DNA of 64,000 nucleotides from Neisseria sp. (GCA_030538415.1 JAUNTY010000001.1:1-64000); one strand, 5' to 3'; shown: positions 16,919 to 25,586, counted from the first letter of the stretch. Notes: generated from the letters alone by a model not told the origin. Made by a program: numbers and translations.

Positions 16919-17734
16919 ATGAAACTTCCCGCCTTGTTTCTCGGCCACGGCAGCCCGATGAACGCCATCGAAGAAACTGCTTACGCCCGCGCATGGGAGC
17001 GGCTCGGCCAAAACATCCGCGCCCGCTATGGCAGCGAAATCCGCGCCGTGCTCGCCGTTTCCGCCCACTGGGTCACACACGGCACCGCGGTGACGGCGAT
17101 GGCGCAACCGCGCACCATCCACGATTTCGGCGGTTTTCCGCAAGCCTTGTTCGACGTGCAGTATCCCGCGCCCGGCAGCCCCGAAGTGGCCGCCGAAATC
17201 CGCGCGTTGCTGGGTGAAACACAAGTGGCCGCGGACCAGGATTGGGGCTTGGATCACGGCACCTGGGGCGTGCTCTGCCACGTGTTTCCCGAAGCCGATA
17301 TTCCCGTGTTGCAACTGAGCCTGAACGCCGGGCTCGATGCGCGCGGCCATTTTGCGCTGGCGCAGAAACTCGCCGCCTTGCGCGAACGCGGCGTGCTGAT
17401 TGTCGCCAGCGGCAATATTGTGCACAACCTGCGCCTGATGGATTGGCGCCATCCCGAATCTGCCGACAACCCTTATCCGTGGGCGCAACAGGCGCAAAGC
17501 CTGGTCAACCGCTGGCTGCGCGAGGGCGACACCGCAGCGCTCGTTGATGAGGCAAACTATCCGCCCGAGCTGAAACTGGCCGCGCCCACGCCCGAGCATT
17601 GGTGGCCGCTGCTGTATGCCGCCGCCGTGCGTGAAGCAGACGAACCGCTGACCTTGTTTAACGATGAGATTGTCGGTCGGTCCTTGAGCATGACATCGGC
17701 TGTCATCGGCGGCGAACACGGCTTGGCCGCTTAA
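16919..17734 (+). CDS. DODA-type extradiol dioxygenase (YgiD family)
   Basis: 271 aa, class III extradiol ring-cleavage dioxygenase of the DODA/YgiD type. Metal and substrate residues are in place: FLGHGSPMNA (His10), VSAHWVTHGT, IHDFGGFPQ and LDHGTWGVLCHVF. Bacterial YgiD cleaves L-DOPA in vitro, but the natural substrate is often unknown. A Shine-Dalgarno GGAG lies upstream and a DUS at about 16864. Single gene. Confidence 0.85.
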   Translation: MKLPALFLGHGSPMNAIEETAYARAWERLGQNIRARYGSEIRAVLAVSAHWVTHGTAVTAMAQPRTIHDFGGFPQALFDVQYPAPGSPEVAAEIRALLGETQVAADQDWGLDHGTWGVLCHVFPEADIPVLQLSLNAGLDARGHFALAQKLAALRERGVLIVASGNIVHNLRLMDWRHPESADNPYPWAQQAQSLVNRWLREGDTAALVDEANYPPELKLAAPTPEHWWPLLYAAAVREADEPLTLFNDEIVGRSLSMTSAVIGGEHGLAA

Positions 17735-17788
17735 AACCCCTTTTCCGCCGTTATACGCCTGACAGCGCCAATTCTTCCTGACAATACT

Positions 17789-18065
17789 TAACGTGAGTTC
17801 GGGATAAGCGTTTAAGATATTCTTATTATTTTCAGAAATTTACGCATCCCCACAGACAGAAAATCGCCAGATTTTCGTCATTCCCGCGCAGGCGGGAATC
17901 CAGAAGCCTGACATTTCCGTAATGTTTTCAAGGTTTCTGAAACTCGACGACTGGATTCCCGCCTGCGCGGGAATGACGAATCCTTGCGGATTCTGCCTAC
18001 CTCAAGGAGAAATACATTTCTGAAAATCAAAAGATATTTCATTTGCTTATCCCGAACTCACGTTA
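17789..18065. mobile_element. MITE with 21-bp terminal inverted repeats, TA-flanked
   Basis: About 277 bp. Perfect inverted ends (AACGTGAGTTCGGGATAAGC at the left; complement at 18045-18065), extended imperfectly by about 30 bp more on each side (TTTTCAGAAAT is shared). TA flanks suit Tc1/mariner/IS630-type target use. It contains the NIME-like unit at 17880-17974 and no gene. Confidence 0.7.
17880..17974. repeat. NIME-like unit: two dRS3 repeats around a short RS
   Basis: ATTCCCGCGCAGGCGGGAAT (17880-17899) and ATTCCCGCCTGCGCGGGAAT (17955-17974) are exact matches to the dRS3 consensus ATTCCCN8GGGAAT and enclose a 55-bp repeat sequence. In meningococci dRS3 repeats are known filamentous-phage integration sites. 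Confidence 0.75.
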
Positions 18066-18219
18066 CTTATCACAACGGCAACAGGCGTAGCGTGGGCTCT
18101 GCCCACGAAACCCGACCAAGACCTGGGCATCCGCCTGCGCGGGTGCGGCGGTTCTTTTTTGCCAAGATTTCAGGCCGTCTGAAACCTTAAAACCCTTTCA
18201 GACGGCCTTTGATTTATGC

Positions 18220-18365
18220 GATAATTCCCCACATCTGTTTTTAAACGTCAAACTGCAAACCGCCATGATTGCCGCCCGTGCATTCCGAGTTGTACCCTAT
18301 GCTGCCCGCCGCAGCGGTTTTGCTGTTGTCCGTTGTCATTAAAGCCCGTGCAAACGGGCTTTTTT
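18220..18365 (+). promoter_or_regulatory. pyrBI promoter and transcription attenuator
   Basis: An extended -10 (TGCGATAAT, 18217-18225) is followed by a leader coding a 25-aa peptide, a T-rich stretch (18317-18340) and a terminator: stem AGCCCGT/ACGGGCT (18343-18360) then T5. The leader peptide stop codon touches the stem. This is the layout of UTP-sensing pyrBI attenuation, where a close-following ribosome prevents the hairpin when RNA polymerase pauses at low UTP. Confidence 0.75.
18265..18342 (+). CDS. pyrL: Predicted pyrBI leader peptide
   Basis: 25 codons, ATG 18265 to TAA 18340-18342 (MIAARAFRVVPYAARRSGFA then VVRCH). The stop directly abuts the terminator stem upstream of pyrB. Its amino acid sequence differs from enterobacterial PyrL; only the position and the T-rich 3' half are shared. 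Its ribosome site is weak, so translation needs proof. Confidence 0.6.
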   Translation: MIAARAFRVVPYAARRSGFAVVRCH

Positions 18366-18387
18366 ACGGAAACCGAAAGGATACGCC

Positions 18388-19308
18388 ATGCCCAATCCCC
18401 TCTACCGCCAAAACGTCGTTTCCGTGGCCGATCTGACCACCGAGCAGCTCGAATTGCTGCTGCACACCGCGCTCAAGCTCAAGGCCGAGCCGCGCGACGA
18501 TTTGCTCGAAGGCAAACTTGTCGGCTCCTGCTTTTTCGAGCCCTCTACGCGCACCCGATTATCGTTTGAAACCGCCGTGCAGCGCTTGGGCGGCAAGGTC
18601 ATCGGCTTTGCCGACGGCGCCAACACCAGCGCCAAAAAAGGCGAAACGCTGGCCGACACCGCGCGCATCATTTCCAGCTACACCGACGCGATTATCCAGC
18701 GCCATCCCAAAGACGGCGCGGCGCGGGTGTTGGCCGAGTTTTCCGACGTGCCGGTCATCAATGCGGGTGACGGCACCAACCAGCATCCGAGCCAGACCCT
18801 GCTCGATCTGGTGACGATTTACGAAACCCAGGGCACGTTGAACGGCCTCAAAATCGCCATGTGCGGCGACCTCAAATACGGCCGCACCGTGCATTCGCTG
18901 GCGCAGGCGCTGAAACGCTGGGGCTGTGAATTTGCCTTTGTGTCGCCGCCCAGCCTCGCCATGCCCGACTACATCACCGAAGAGCTTGACGAAGCGGGTT
19001 GCGCGCACCAAATCCTGCCCTCGCTGGAAGCCGCGGCGGAATGGGCGGATATTCTCTACATGACCCGCGTGCAGCGCGAGCGCTTCGACGAGCAGGAATT
19101 CGCCAAAATCCAGGGCAAATTCAACCTTGATGCCGCCATGTTGGCCAATGCCAAAAGCAATCTACGCATCCTGCACCCCTTGCCGCGCGTGGATGAAATC
19201 CATCCCGACGTCGACGCCACGCCCTATGCCTATTATTTCCAACAGGCCACCAACGGCGTGTATGCGCGGCAGGCGATTTTGTCGCTGGTGTTGAACGAAG
19301 AAGTGTGA
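18388..19308 (+). CDS. pyrB: Aspartate carbamoyltransferase catalytic subunit
   Basis: 306 aa, normal for PyrB. Carbamoyl-phosphate motif STRT at 53-56 ([13 protein letters not shown]), [18 protein letters not shown] in the middle and the HPLPRVDEI aspartate loop near the C-terminus. It condenses carbamoyl phosphate with aspartate in pyrimidine synthesis. Ribosome site AAAGGA before ATG 18388. It forms an operon with pyrI (11 bp gap), giving a dodecameric, allosteric enzyme as in enterobacteria. Confidence 0.95.
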   Translation: MPNPLYRQNVVSVADLTTEQLELLLHTALKLKAEPRDDLLEGKLVGSCFFEPSTRTRLSFETAVQRLGGKVIGFADGANTSAKKGETLADTARIISSYTDAIIQRHPKDGAARVLAEFSDVPVINAGDGTNQHPSQTLLDLVTIYETQGTLNGLKIAMCGDLKYGRTVHSLAQALKRWGCEFAFVSPPSLAMPDYITEELDEAGCAHQILPSLEAAAEWADILYMTRVQRERFDEQEFAKIQGKFNLDAAMLANAKSNLRILHPLPRVDEIHPDVDATPYAYYFQQATNGVYARQAILSLVLNEEV

Positions 19309-19319
19309 GGAGCGGAAAA

Positions 19320-19778
19320 ATGACCCAAAAACAATACAGCGTCGAAGCGATTCAAAACGGCACCGTCATCGACCACATCCCCGCCGGTAAAGGGCTGGCG
19401 ATTCTTCGCCAATTCAAGCTCCTGCATTACGGCAGCGCCGTGACGGTGGGCTTCAACCTGCCGAGCAAAACCCAAGGCAGCAAAGACATCATCAAGATTT
19501 CCGGCGTGCGCCTCGACGAAAAAGCCGCCAACCGACTTGCTCTGTTTGCGCCCGAAGCCACGGTGAACGTGATTGAAGATTTTCAGGTGGTGCAGAAAAT
19601 GCACCTGAGCCTGCCCGACACCATCAGCGAAGTGTTGCGCTGCCCGAACGCCAACTGCGCCAGCCACGGCGAGCCGGTGACAAGCCGCTTTTACGTGCGC
19701 GGCCAGGGCGGCAACACCAAGCTGAAATGCCATTATTGCGAGAAAACCTTCCCGCGCGATATTGTCGCCGATGCTTGA
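19320..19778 (+). CDS. pyrI: Aspartate carbamoyltransferase regulatory subunit
   Basis: 152 aa from ATG 19320 (ribosome site GGAGCGG). The N-terminal allosteric nucleotide domain starts [19 protein letters not shown]; the C-terminal zinc domain has four cysteines, C-X4-C (CPNANC) and C-X2-C (CHYC), as required for contact with PyrB. It binds CTP/ATP and tunes PyrB. Follows pyrB directly, and the next gene starts 10 bp beyond its stop. Confidence 0.95.
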   Translation: MTQKQYSVEAIQNGTVIDHIPAGKGLAILRQFKLLHYGSAVTVGFNLPSKTQGSKDIIKISGVRLDEKAANRLALFAPEATVNVIEDFQVVQKMHLSLPDTISEVLRCPNANCASHGEPVTSRFYVRGQGGNTKLKCHYCEKTFPRDIVADA

Positions 19779-19788
19779 GGGGCTGCGT

Positions 19789-20184
19789 ATGCGTTACCCA
19801 CTGTTTGTGATGTTGGCGTTGCTGTCGGCAGCCGCGCCCGCTTCGGCCTCAACCGGCATCAGCTGCTATGTCGAGGCGGAAATCCGGCAGGTGCATCCGC
19901 AACCCGGCGGTCACGCCCTGCAAGTGGCGGTGTTGCAAAGCCGCGACAACCGGCAGGTGCGCAACGATGCCGACTGCCGCCGTCTGTTTGTGCGCGGGCA
20001 GACGCTCTGGATGGTGGTGTCGTTATATGATGATGTGCTGGATTCGCGCGGTGTGGGCGGGATGGCGGCAGGGCAGCGCTTTTGGCTGCGCTATGGTTAT
20101 ACCGACGGTCTCAACAGTAAGGGCGGCGTGTCTGCCAATGTGAATTACAGCCCGGTGCCGAACGATGCGGTGCCCGAGTGGTAA
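19789..20184 (+). CDS. Hypothetical exported protein
   Basis: 131 aa from ATG 19789, chosen for the GAGGGG ribosome site; an earlier ATG lies inside pyrI. A signal peptide (MRYPLFVMLALLSAAAPASA, cleavage about 20-22) precedes a small domain with two cysteines (GISCYVE, DADCRRL), probably a disulphide in the periplasm. I do not recognise the family. It is 10 bp after pyrI, so it probably rides on that transcript. Confidence 0.65.
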   Translation: MRYPLFVMLALLSAAAPASASTGISCYVEAEIRQVHPQPGGHALQVAVLQSRDNRQVRNDADCRRLFVRGQTLWMVVSLYDDVLDSRGVGGMAAGQRFWLRYGYTDGLNSKGGVSANVNYSPVPNDAVPEW

Positions 20185-20292
20185 ACATCTTGGAGGCCGT
20201 CTGAAAGATGCAGGCTTACCCGGGCAAGCGGCTGCATAAGGTTTGCGCCTTGTCGTGTGCTTTTATTCATTCCACCCTGTTACGGAACATTT

Positions 20293-20955
20293 ATGCCCGA
20301 ACAATTACAGCGCCGGTTTGCGCCCGTGTTATACATTGTGATGTTTTTCGCCGGTTTTTTCGCGGCTTTTCTGTGGTTCAACCCGCGCGATTATCTCGAC
20401 AACCTGGCGGCCACCGTCACCGCCGTAGCCGCGCTGGCGCTGGTGCCGCTGGCTTATTTCTTCAGCAGGCTTTCGCTGCAACACCGTCGGCGTGAAAGCG
20501 CGCGGCTGGAAGCTTTGCAGCAGGAAAACGTGCGTCCGGTGCTGCATGCCGTGTTGCGCCCCGCCGCCGATGCGCCGCACTTGATTGAATTGGCCGTGTC
20601 CAACCACGGCAGGGGCACGGCGCATGCGGTGAGGCTGCGTGTGGAAACTGTGGCGGCCACGCCCGCCGCCGAAGCCGTAGCGGCCGCGTTGCAGCCGCTG
20701 GCCGCTTTTTCAGACGGCCTTGACATGCTGGCGGCGGCGGAAAGTTACAACGGCGTGTTTGCCGACTTCGACACACTTGCCCGCCGCTTCGCCCCCGCCC
20801 CGTTTAACGGCACCATCAGAATAGTGGCCGAATACCAAGACATCTTCGGCAACGCCTGCGCCAGCGAAAGCGTGCTGGATATCTCGGCGCTGGCCGCGCT
20901 GCAAACCGAAACCGCCGCACCCGCACGTAAACCGCGCAAAAAGCTGTTGTATTAA
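20293..20955 (+). CDS. Hypothetical membrane protein
   Basis: 220 aa from ATG 20293 (weak site ACGGA upstream; the in-frame ATG at 20257 has none). Two hydrophobic helices near the start (about 12-30 and 37-58), a basic stretch QHRRRESARLEAL, then a soluble domain with a beta-sandwich look (PVLHAVLRPAADAPHLIELAVSNHGRG) resembling ligand-free immunoglobulin-like folds. The tail is basic (RKPRKKLLY). No family recognised. A DUS (20701-20720) is inside the gene. Confidence 0.6.
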   Translation: MPEQLQRRFAPVLYIVMFFAGFFAAFLWFNPRDYLDNLAATVTAVAALALVPLAYFFSRLSLQHRRRESARLEALQQENVRPVLHAVLRPAADAPHLIELAVSNHGRGTAHAVRLRVETVAATPAAEAVAAALQPLAAFSDGLDMLAAAESYNGVFADFDTLARRFAPAPFNGTIRIVAEYQDIFGNACASESVLDISALAALQTETAAPARKPRKKLLY

Positions 20956-20982
20956 AGTGGCGGCACCCGCATATTCAAAATC

Positions 20983-21180
20983 CGAGGCCTTTGCAAAATA
21001 CTTTTCCCTTGAAAATATCCATTGAATCCGTCATTCCGGCGCAGGCCGGAATCCATTTCTCCAAAATTCAGTTATTTGATTTAAAATGAGTTTTTATGAC
21101 GAAATATGGATTCCGGCCTGCGCCGGAATGACGGGGCTAATACTGTTGCGATGCAGTAAAAGGTATTTTGCAAAGCTTCC
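20983..21180. mobile_element. MITE family A, copy 2
   Basis: Ends GAGGCCTTTGCAAAATAC and GTATTTTGCAAAGCTTC; two dRS3-like palindromes (ATTCCGGCGCAGGCCGGAAT and reverse) inside. About 97% like copy 4 by eye. No gene. Confidence 0.72.
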
Positions 21181-21237
21181 GACCTGCAACTCCGCACACC
21201 ATTTCGCAAGGCCGTCTGAACCCCATAAGGAGCCCGC

Positions 21238-21663
21238 ATGCTTTCCCTGACCACCATCATCATCGCCGCCGTTATTGCCGTGGTGTTTCTGCTGATCAGC
21301 ATCTTTCTGCCCAACCCGATTACCTGGCTGTTTACCCTCGCCATCGCCGCGGCGATTTATTTTTATATGTGGCCGAAATATCAGGCGCAACAACAGGCCG
21401 TGCAACAAGGCATAGAGATTCAGGCCGCCGTGCAGGAAGTGCGGCACTGGAACCGCAAACGCAGCGACACCACCGTCGACCGCTACGAAATCGTCGCCGT
21501 CGCCCCAAATCCGTTCAACGGCAATATCCAGCAGTTTGTCAGCCCGCCGATGGAAACCGACCCCGCGCCTTATCTCGGCGACAGCGTGAAAGTGACCGTC
21601 GACTGGTCAAACCCCAAGGCTTATGTGATGGATGTTTCGTTTCTGCCGTTTAAAGTGGAATAA
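21238..21663 (+). CDS. Small membrane protein, DUF3592-like
   Basis: 141 aa. Two adjacent hydrophobic helices (about 5-24 and 27-47), then a small beta-rich domain: IQAAVQEVRHWNRKRSDTTV, DRYEIVAVAPNP, DSVKVTVDWSNPKAYVMDVSF. The order of helix pair plus a domain that discusses conversion of a variable to a bounded beta fold resembles DUF3592 proteins, but I am not certain. Good ribosome site (AAGGAG). Followed by a DUS terminator at 21680-21710. Confidence 0.65.
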   Translation: MLSLTTIIIAAVIAVVFLLISIFLPNPITWLFTLAIAAAIYFYMWPKYQAQQQAVQQGIEIQAAVQEVRHWNRKRSDTTVDRYEIVAVAPNPFNGNIQQFVSPPMETDPAPYLGDSVKVTVDWSNPKAYVMDVSFLPFKVE

Positions 21664-21679
21664 CGGGTATCAAATCAAC

Positions 21680-21710
21680 GAGGCCGTCTGAAAGCTTTCA
21701 GACGGCCTCG
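21680..21710. terminator. DUS-pair terminator
   Basis: CGAGGCCGTCTGAAAGC and its perfect complement, back to back without a loop spacer. Ends the gene at 21238-21663. Confidence 0.65.
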
Positions 21711-21767
21711 TGTCATATATTAAGCCCCATCAATTCGACAAGCAGTTCAACAAACAATATAGTCGAA

Positions 21768-21865
21768 GAAATGAGTTTCTGCTACGGCGTTGGCTCGCCT
21801 TGCCGTACTATCTGTACTGTCTGCGGCTCGCCGCCTTGTGTCAGAATCTCATTTCTCCGGCTATA
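21768..21865. mobile_element. Correia-type element 4
   Basis: 98 bp. Ends TATAGTCGAAGAAATGAG and CTCATTTCTCCGGCTATA; full core TTGCCGTACTATCTGTACTG to GCGGCTCGCCGCCTTGTG. Confidence 0.82.
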
Positions 21866-21939
21866 TCGTTTCAAGTAGCCGTGCGCATACAGACTGCAAG
21901 TTTGCATGATTTAAAGTCGGGTGGCGTTTTGAGTGGGTG

Positions 21940-22542
21940 TTAATCCGCTGTATTTTCTTGTTTTTTCCGCAACAAGCCATCCAGCAATATATCTGCCGCC
22001 GCGATGCTTTGCGCCAATCTTTCGTTGCTGTTTTCTTGTGCAATCCAGTAGGCGGCTTCCGACAAACCGCCGTTTATCAACGAGGCAAGTGCGCGGGGGT
22101 TTGCATGGATCACGATTTTCCGGCGGATAAGCTCGGTCATGATGTTTTCGACTTGCTCGATACATTGCAGATTTGACTTGGCAAGTGCTTCGCCCAACAC
22201 CGCTTTCGCATCACGCAATATGATTTGCTGATATTCGGGCTCCAATGCCATCTCCAGATAGGCATGACAACGCTGGCGGAATCCGCACCACAAATCGGCT
22301 GCATTATCGGTAATGGCCTGCAGCCGGTCGTTCATTTGGGCGTCAATCTGTTCGGCAACTGCGGCAAACAATCCCTTTTTGTCACCAAAATGGTGATAAA
22401 GCGCGCCCCGCGTCAAGTCAACACTTGCGGTCAGGTCGTCCATAGACGTGTCCGCATAGCCGGAGCGGCAGAAATAATCGCGTGCGGTTGCCAATAAAAG
22501 AGCCCGTGTTTCTTCCATCTGTGCTTGAGTTCTTCTTGCCAT
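21940..22542 (-). CDS. TetR/AcrR-family transcriptional repressor
   Basis: 200 aa. N-terminal helix-turn-helix (about 12-58): TRALLLATARDYFCRSGYAD, then TSMDDLTASVDLTRGALYHHFGDK. The C-terminal ligand domain is of the TetR_C type (YQQIILRDAKAVLGEALA). It is divergent from an MFS exporter with a palindromic operator between them, the classic efflux pump plus local repressor arrangement. The inducing ligand is unknown. Confidence 0.88.
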   Translation of the reverse strand: MARRTQAQMEETRALLLATARDYFCRSGYADTSMDDLTASVDLTRGALYHHFGDKKGLFAAVAEQIDAQMNDRLQAITDNAADLWCGFRQRCHAYLEMALEPEYQQIILRDAKAVLGEALAKSNLQCIEQVENIMTELIRRKIVIHANPRALASLINGGLSEAAYWIAQENSNERLAQSIAAADILLDGLLRKKQENTAD

Positions 22543-22606
22543 AAAACCTCTTTGGATACATTGCGTATGTTTATTGACATTTGCCGGATATCATTATATC
22601 CTTTTT

Positions 22607-22629
22607 TATACATACTGTTCGTATGTATA
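22607..22629. promoter_or_regulatory. Palindromic operator between tetR and MFS genes
   Basis: TATACATAC-TGTTC-GTATGTATA: 9-bp perfect arms, 5-bp spacer, much like AcrR/TtgR-class operators. It lies 22 bp before the MFS start and 65 bp before the repressor start, in AT-rich promoter DNA; a partial second copy (GCGTATGT, 22563-22570) lies nearer the repressor. Confidence 0.7.
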
Positions 22630-22651
22630 ATTTCATGTTACGGAGATACCG

Positions 22652-23848
22652 ATGCTGAAACGCTACCAAGAAATTTTTAAGGCACCCGGCAGCACAAGCT
22701 TCGCTATCGCCGGCCTGCTTGCCCGCTTGTCGCTGCCCATGATGGGCATCGGCATCATCACGATGCTGGCGCAGTTAAAAGGCAGCTATACATTGGCGGG
22801 CGCCGTGTCTGCAACTTTTGTGCTGACCTATGCCTTGCTGTCACCCCGAATTTCGCGCCTGGTGGACAAATACGGGCAATGCCGGGTTTTACCGCTTGTC
22901 ACATCCGTGAGCGTGGCGGGTGTGTTGTTGATTGTTTCGGCAACGTGGCTGTCATGGCCTGATGCGGCCTTGTTTGCCGGTGCTTTTTTGGCGGGTTTTA
23001 TGCCGAGTATGTCGGCGATGGTGCGGGTGAGATGGGCGGCGATTTATAAAGGGCGGCCTGTTTTGCAAACGGCATATTCGCTTGAAACCGTATTTGACGA
23101 TGTGAGCTTTATTGCCGGGCCGCCCTTGTCTGTCGGTTTGACGGTGGCTCTGTTTCCTCAGGCCGGATTGTTGCTGGCCGCCCTGCTGTTGGCGGCAGGC
23201 GTTACCCTGCTGATTTTGCAAAAAAGCACCGAGCCGCCCGTTGTTTTACGTATGGGAAGCGGACTCAGAGGGAAGTCCATCCTGCAGACAGGCGCCTTGC
23301 AGCTGTTGATTGCATTGATGATTGCACTGGGCATGATTGTGGGTGCGGTTGATATTCTCAGTGTGACGTTGGCGCAGTTGCAGCAACAGCCTGCTGCGGC
23401 GAGCATCGTATTGTCTGCTTATGCGATAGGCTCTTGTGTCAGCGGGCTTGTCTTCGGCGCTTTGTCACTCCCCGTGCCTTTGCTGCGACTGTTGCTGGCA
23501 AGCAGCCTGATGACTTTTTTATCGATTATTCCCATGTTGTGGGTCGACAGTATTTTGTCGCTGGCCATCGTGGTATTTCTTTCCGGCCTGTTCTTTGCGC
23601 CTACTATGATTGTTGCCATGTCGCTGGTGGAAAAGATTGTGCCGGAAAACTGGCTGACCGAAGGCATGACCTGGTTGTTGTCGGGGTTGAATATAGGGGT
23701 CGCGGCAGGCGCCATGCTGACAGGAAAAGCAGTTGATGCACTGGGTGTTCAGGCGGGATATTGGGTGGCCGTAAGCGGCGGAATATTGGTCTTTGTTGCT
23801 GCCGTTTTGAGTTATGCTGCGTCTGGGAAACGGTCTGTACTTCAGTAA
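22652..23848 (+). CDS. MFS transporter (probable drug or metabolite exporter)
   Basis: 398 aa with 12 predicted membrane helices. The MFS loop 2-3 region reads SPRISRLVDKYGQCRVLP. The substrate is not predictable from sequence. Ribosome site CGGAG is just upstream of the ATG. Controlled most likely by the divergent TetR repressor. It ends before a DUS terminator (23880-23917). Confidence 0.85.
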   Translation: MLKRYQEIFKAPGSTSFAIAGLLARLSLPMMGIGIITMLAQLKGSYTLAGAVSATFVLTYALLSPRISRLVDKYGQCRVLPLVTSVSVAGVLLIVSATWLSWPDAALFAGAFLAGFMPSMSAMVRVRWAAIYKGRPVLQTAYSLETVFDDVSFIAGPPLSVGLTVALFPQAGLLLAALLLAAGVTLLILQKSTEPPVVLRMGSGLRGKSILQTGALQLLIALMIALGMIVGAVDILSVTLAQLQQQPAAASIVLSAYAIGSCVSGLVFGALSLPVPLLRLLLASSLMTFLSIIPMLWVDSILSLAIVVFLSGLFFAPTMIVAMSLVEKIVPENWLTEGMTWLLSGLNIGVAAGAMLTGKAVDALGVQAGYWVAVSGGILVFVAAVLSYAASGKRSVLQ

Positions 23849-23879
23849 ATCGCCGGTATAATTCCTGTTTCATTATGAA

Positions 23880-23917
23880 GAGGCCGTCTGAAAGATTAAA
23901 CGCTTTCAGACGGCCTT
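23880..23917. terminator. DUS-pair terminator after MFS gene
   Basis: AGGCCGTCTGAAAG, 8-base loop, CTTTCAGACGGCCT then TTGTTTGTT. Typical neisserial terminator. Confidence 0.7.
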
Positions 23918-23923
23918 GTTTGT

Positions 23924-24025
23924 TATACCCATTCATATTCATAACAATTAAGACAACAAGGCGGCGAACCGCAGTCGGCATGGCAAGGTGAGCCAACGCA
24001 GCCAGGTTGTTTTTACGAATGGATA
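23924..24025. mobile_element. Degenerate Correia-type element 7
   Basis: About 102 bp. Outer ends TATACCCATTCATATT / AATGGATA pair only partly; inside, reversed, is a Correia-like core (ACAAGGCGGCGAACCGCAGT, ATGGCAAGGTGAGCCAACGC). The ends are unlike those of the other copies. Confidence 0.55.
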
Positions 24026-24526
24026 TTACTGCGCCATCTCTTCTCCATCCGGTGCCACCGCCTGATGCAGCCGGTACCAGCCGAAGAGCCGCAGCAGGCA
24101 GAGCAGGGCGATAAAGGGCTGGCACAAGGCCACCAGCAGATAGCGCGGATTGCCGAAGGCAATGGTGTCGCCGCCGCCGGCAAAGCGCAGCAGCGCCCAG
24201 CTCCATTCCCACAGTGAAGGCAGGCTGAACGCCAGCACCGCCAGTAAACCCAGCGCGCGAAACACGCCGATGGTGAGGATTTTGCCCTGCAACACCGTGC
24301 GGTTGAGTTGCAGCAACACCAGCAAGCCGAAGCCGATAATCGCAATCATGCCGCCGTTAGCCAACACCTGCAGGCCGCTGAAGGCGATGTCGGGCGAAAC
24401 CGGCAGGCCGTCTTTGGGCAGATTGGCCTCGGTGAGATTGAGGCTTTGCAGGATGTTGAGTACAAAGCCATACACCATGTCGGCCAGCACCACCCACACC
24501 GGCAATGAGGTCAGTATCCGTTGCAT
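24026..24526 (-). CDS. Hypothetical four-helix membrane protein (possibly DUF2975)
   Basis: 166 aa with four hydrophobic segments (about 8-27, 48-72, 83-105, 125-150). The loop QLNRTVLQGKILTIGVFRALGLL is reminiscent of DUF2975 membrane proteins, which are often beside a small Xre regulator; none is present here. Function unknown. Its stop lies directly at the end of a Correia-type element. Confidence 0.6.
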   Translation of the reverse strand: MQRILTSLPVWVVLADMVYGFVLNILQSLNLTEANLPKDGLPVSPDIAFSGLQVLANGGMIAIIGFGLLVLLQLNRTVLQGKILTIGVFRALGLLAVLAFSLPSLWEWSWALLRFAGGGDTIAFGNPRYLLVALCQPFIALLCLLRLFGWYRLHQAVAPDGEEMAQ

Positions 24527-24878
24527 ATCGTTTTATCGCGTGAGCAAGACAAAGCCGTAGTGTAACCACTCGCCCGCGCTTTGAACAGCATCCGCCGACT
24601 TTTGGAAAAGCCGTTTTGTTTTCAGACGGCCGGGGCAATGGCGGATGTCTGTCTAAAAAAAGCAGATTGAGCCCTTTGCAATAATAAATTGGCGCATCCG
24701 CCTCTTCGGGTAAGCGGGCGGGGCGGCGCAGACGGGCAAAACAGGGCGGCGCGGTCAGATTATTTTTTGAACAAGGCGGCATGATGCCCACGGCATCGCT
24801 GCCCCGCAGATGCCGCCTGCGCTGCCCGCTGCCGCCTCCACCTGGAATAGCGGCTCTAATCTTGTCGGCGGCAAACTA
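24527..24878. other. Spacer without recognisable gene
   Basis: Contains one partial DUS (24621-24631) and GC-rich stretches. I see no credible start, ribosome site or repeat element up to the psrA promoter. Confidence 0.5.
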
Positions 24879-24930
24879 TTGACACACCTCAAATTAAAAC
24901 GTATGTTTGAATCAAACGACTGTTTTAATT
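24879..24930 (+). promoter_or_regulatory. Promoter and PsrA-like double operator of the fad regulator
   Basis: -35 TTGACA (24879-24884), 17 bp, -10 TATGTT (24902-24907). Over the -10 lies a 39-bp near-palindrome (24892-24930) made of two boxes AAAACGTATGTTT (24896-24908) and AAACGACTGTTTT (24914-24926), each fitting AAAC-N4-GTTT, the form of PsrA operators in Pseudomonas. Autorepression is expected. Confidence 0.7.
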
Positions 24931-24944
24931 ACAGGCAGCTACAC

Positions 24945-25586
24945 ATGATTTCCACGCCCAACGACAGCCAGACCATTGCCCGCATCCTGAGCGCGGCAGA
25001 AAACCATTTTGCCCTGCACGGTTTTTTCGCCTCTTCGCTGCGGCAGATTATGCGCGAGGCGCAGGCGAATGTGGCGGCGGCGCATTACCATTTCGGCTCG
25101 AAAGAGGCGCTGTTTTTGGCGGTTATCCACCGCCGCATCGCCCCGTTTCTGGAAGACGTGCTGGCTATGTTGCAAGCCGCCGAGGCGCAGCAGCAAACGC
25201 TGACGCCGGAGCACCTGACCGACAGCTTTATCGCTTCCTGCCTGAACCTGGTTAACGCCGCCGACGGCAAGGCGGGCACCACCGCCAAGCTGGTGTCGCG
25301 GCTGATGCTCGACGAATACCGGATTTTCCGCGAGGAGCTGGCGCAGGAGTTTTCGGAATTGGCCGACCGCCTGTATGCCGCTTTTGCCCGCGCGCTGCCC
25401 GATTTGCCGCCCGAAGCCTGCCGCTGGCGCATGCACCTGGCCTTGAGTACGCTGTTTAACGCCTTTGCGGGCAACGATGTCTTGAAGGCTTTGGCACCGG
25501 CCAGCGTGGTCAGCGCCAAAAATGCCGAACAAGTGGCCAAAAATGTGCGGCCTTTTGTGATTGCGGGATTGAAAGCGCCGCTTTGA
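24945..25586 (+). CDS. TetR-family fatty-acid regulator, PsrA-like
   Basis: 213 aa from ATG 24945. The N-terminal HTH reads ARILSAAENHFALHGFFASS then LRQIMREAQANVAAAHYHFG-SKEALF, which resembles Pseudomonas PsrA (ERILDAAEQLFAERGF, NYHFGSKKAL). PsrA-type repressors are released by long-chain fatty acids or acyl-CoA and control fad genes. It is 73 bp upstream of fadE on the same strand, with its own operator-covered promoter. Naming it psrA is an inference; a different TetR fatty-acid regulator is possible. Confidence 0.8.
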   Translation: MISTPNDSQTIARILSAAENHFALHGFFASSLRQIMREAQANVAAAHYHFGSKEALFLAVIHRRIAPFLEDVLAMLQAAEAQQQTLTPEHLTDSFIASCLNLVNAADGKAGTTAKLVSRLMLDEYRIFREELAQEFSELADRLYAAFARALPDLPPEACRWRMHLALSTLFNAFAGNDVLKALAPASVVSAKNAEQVAKNVRPFVIAGLKAPL

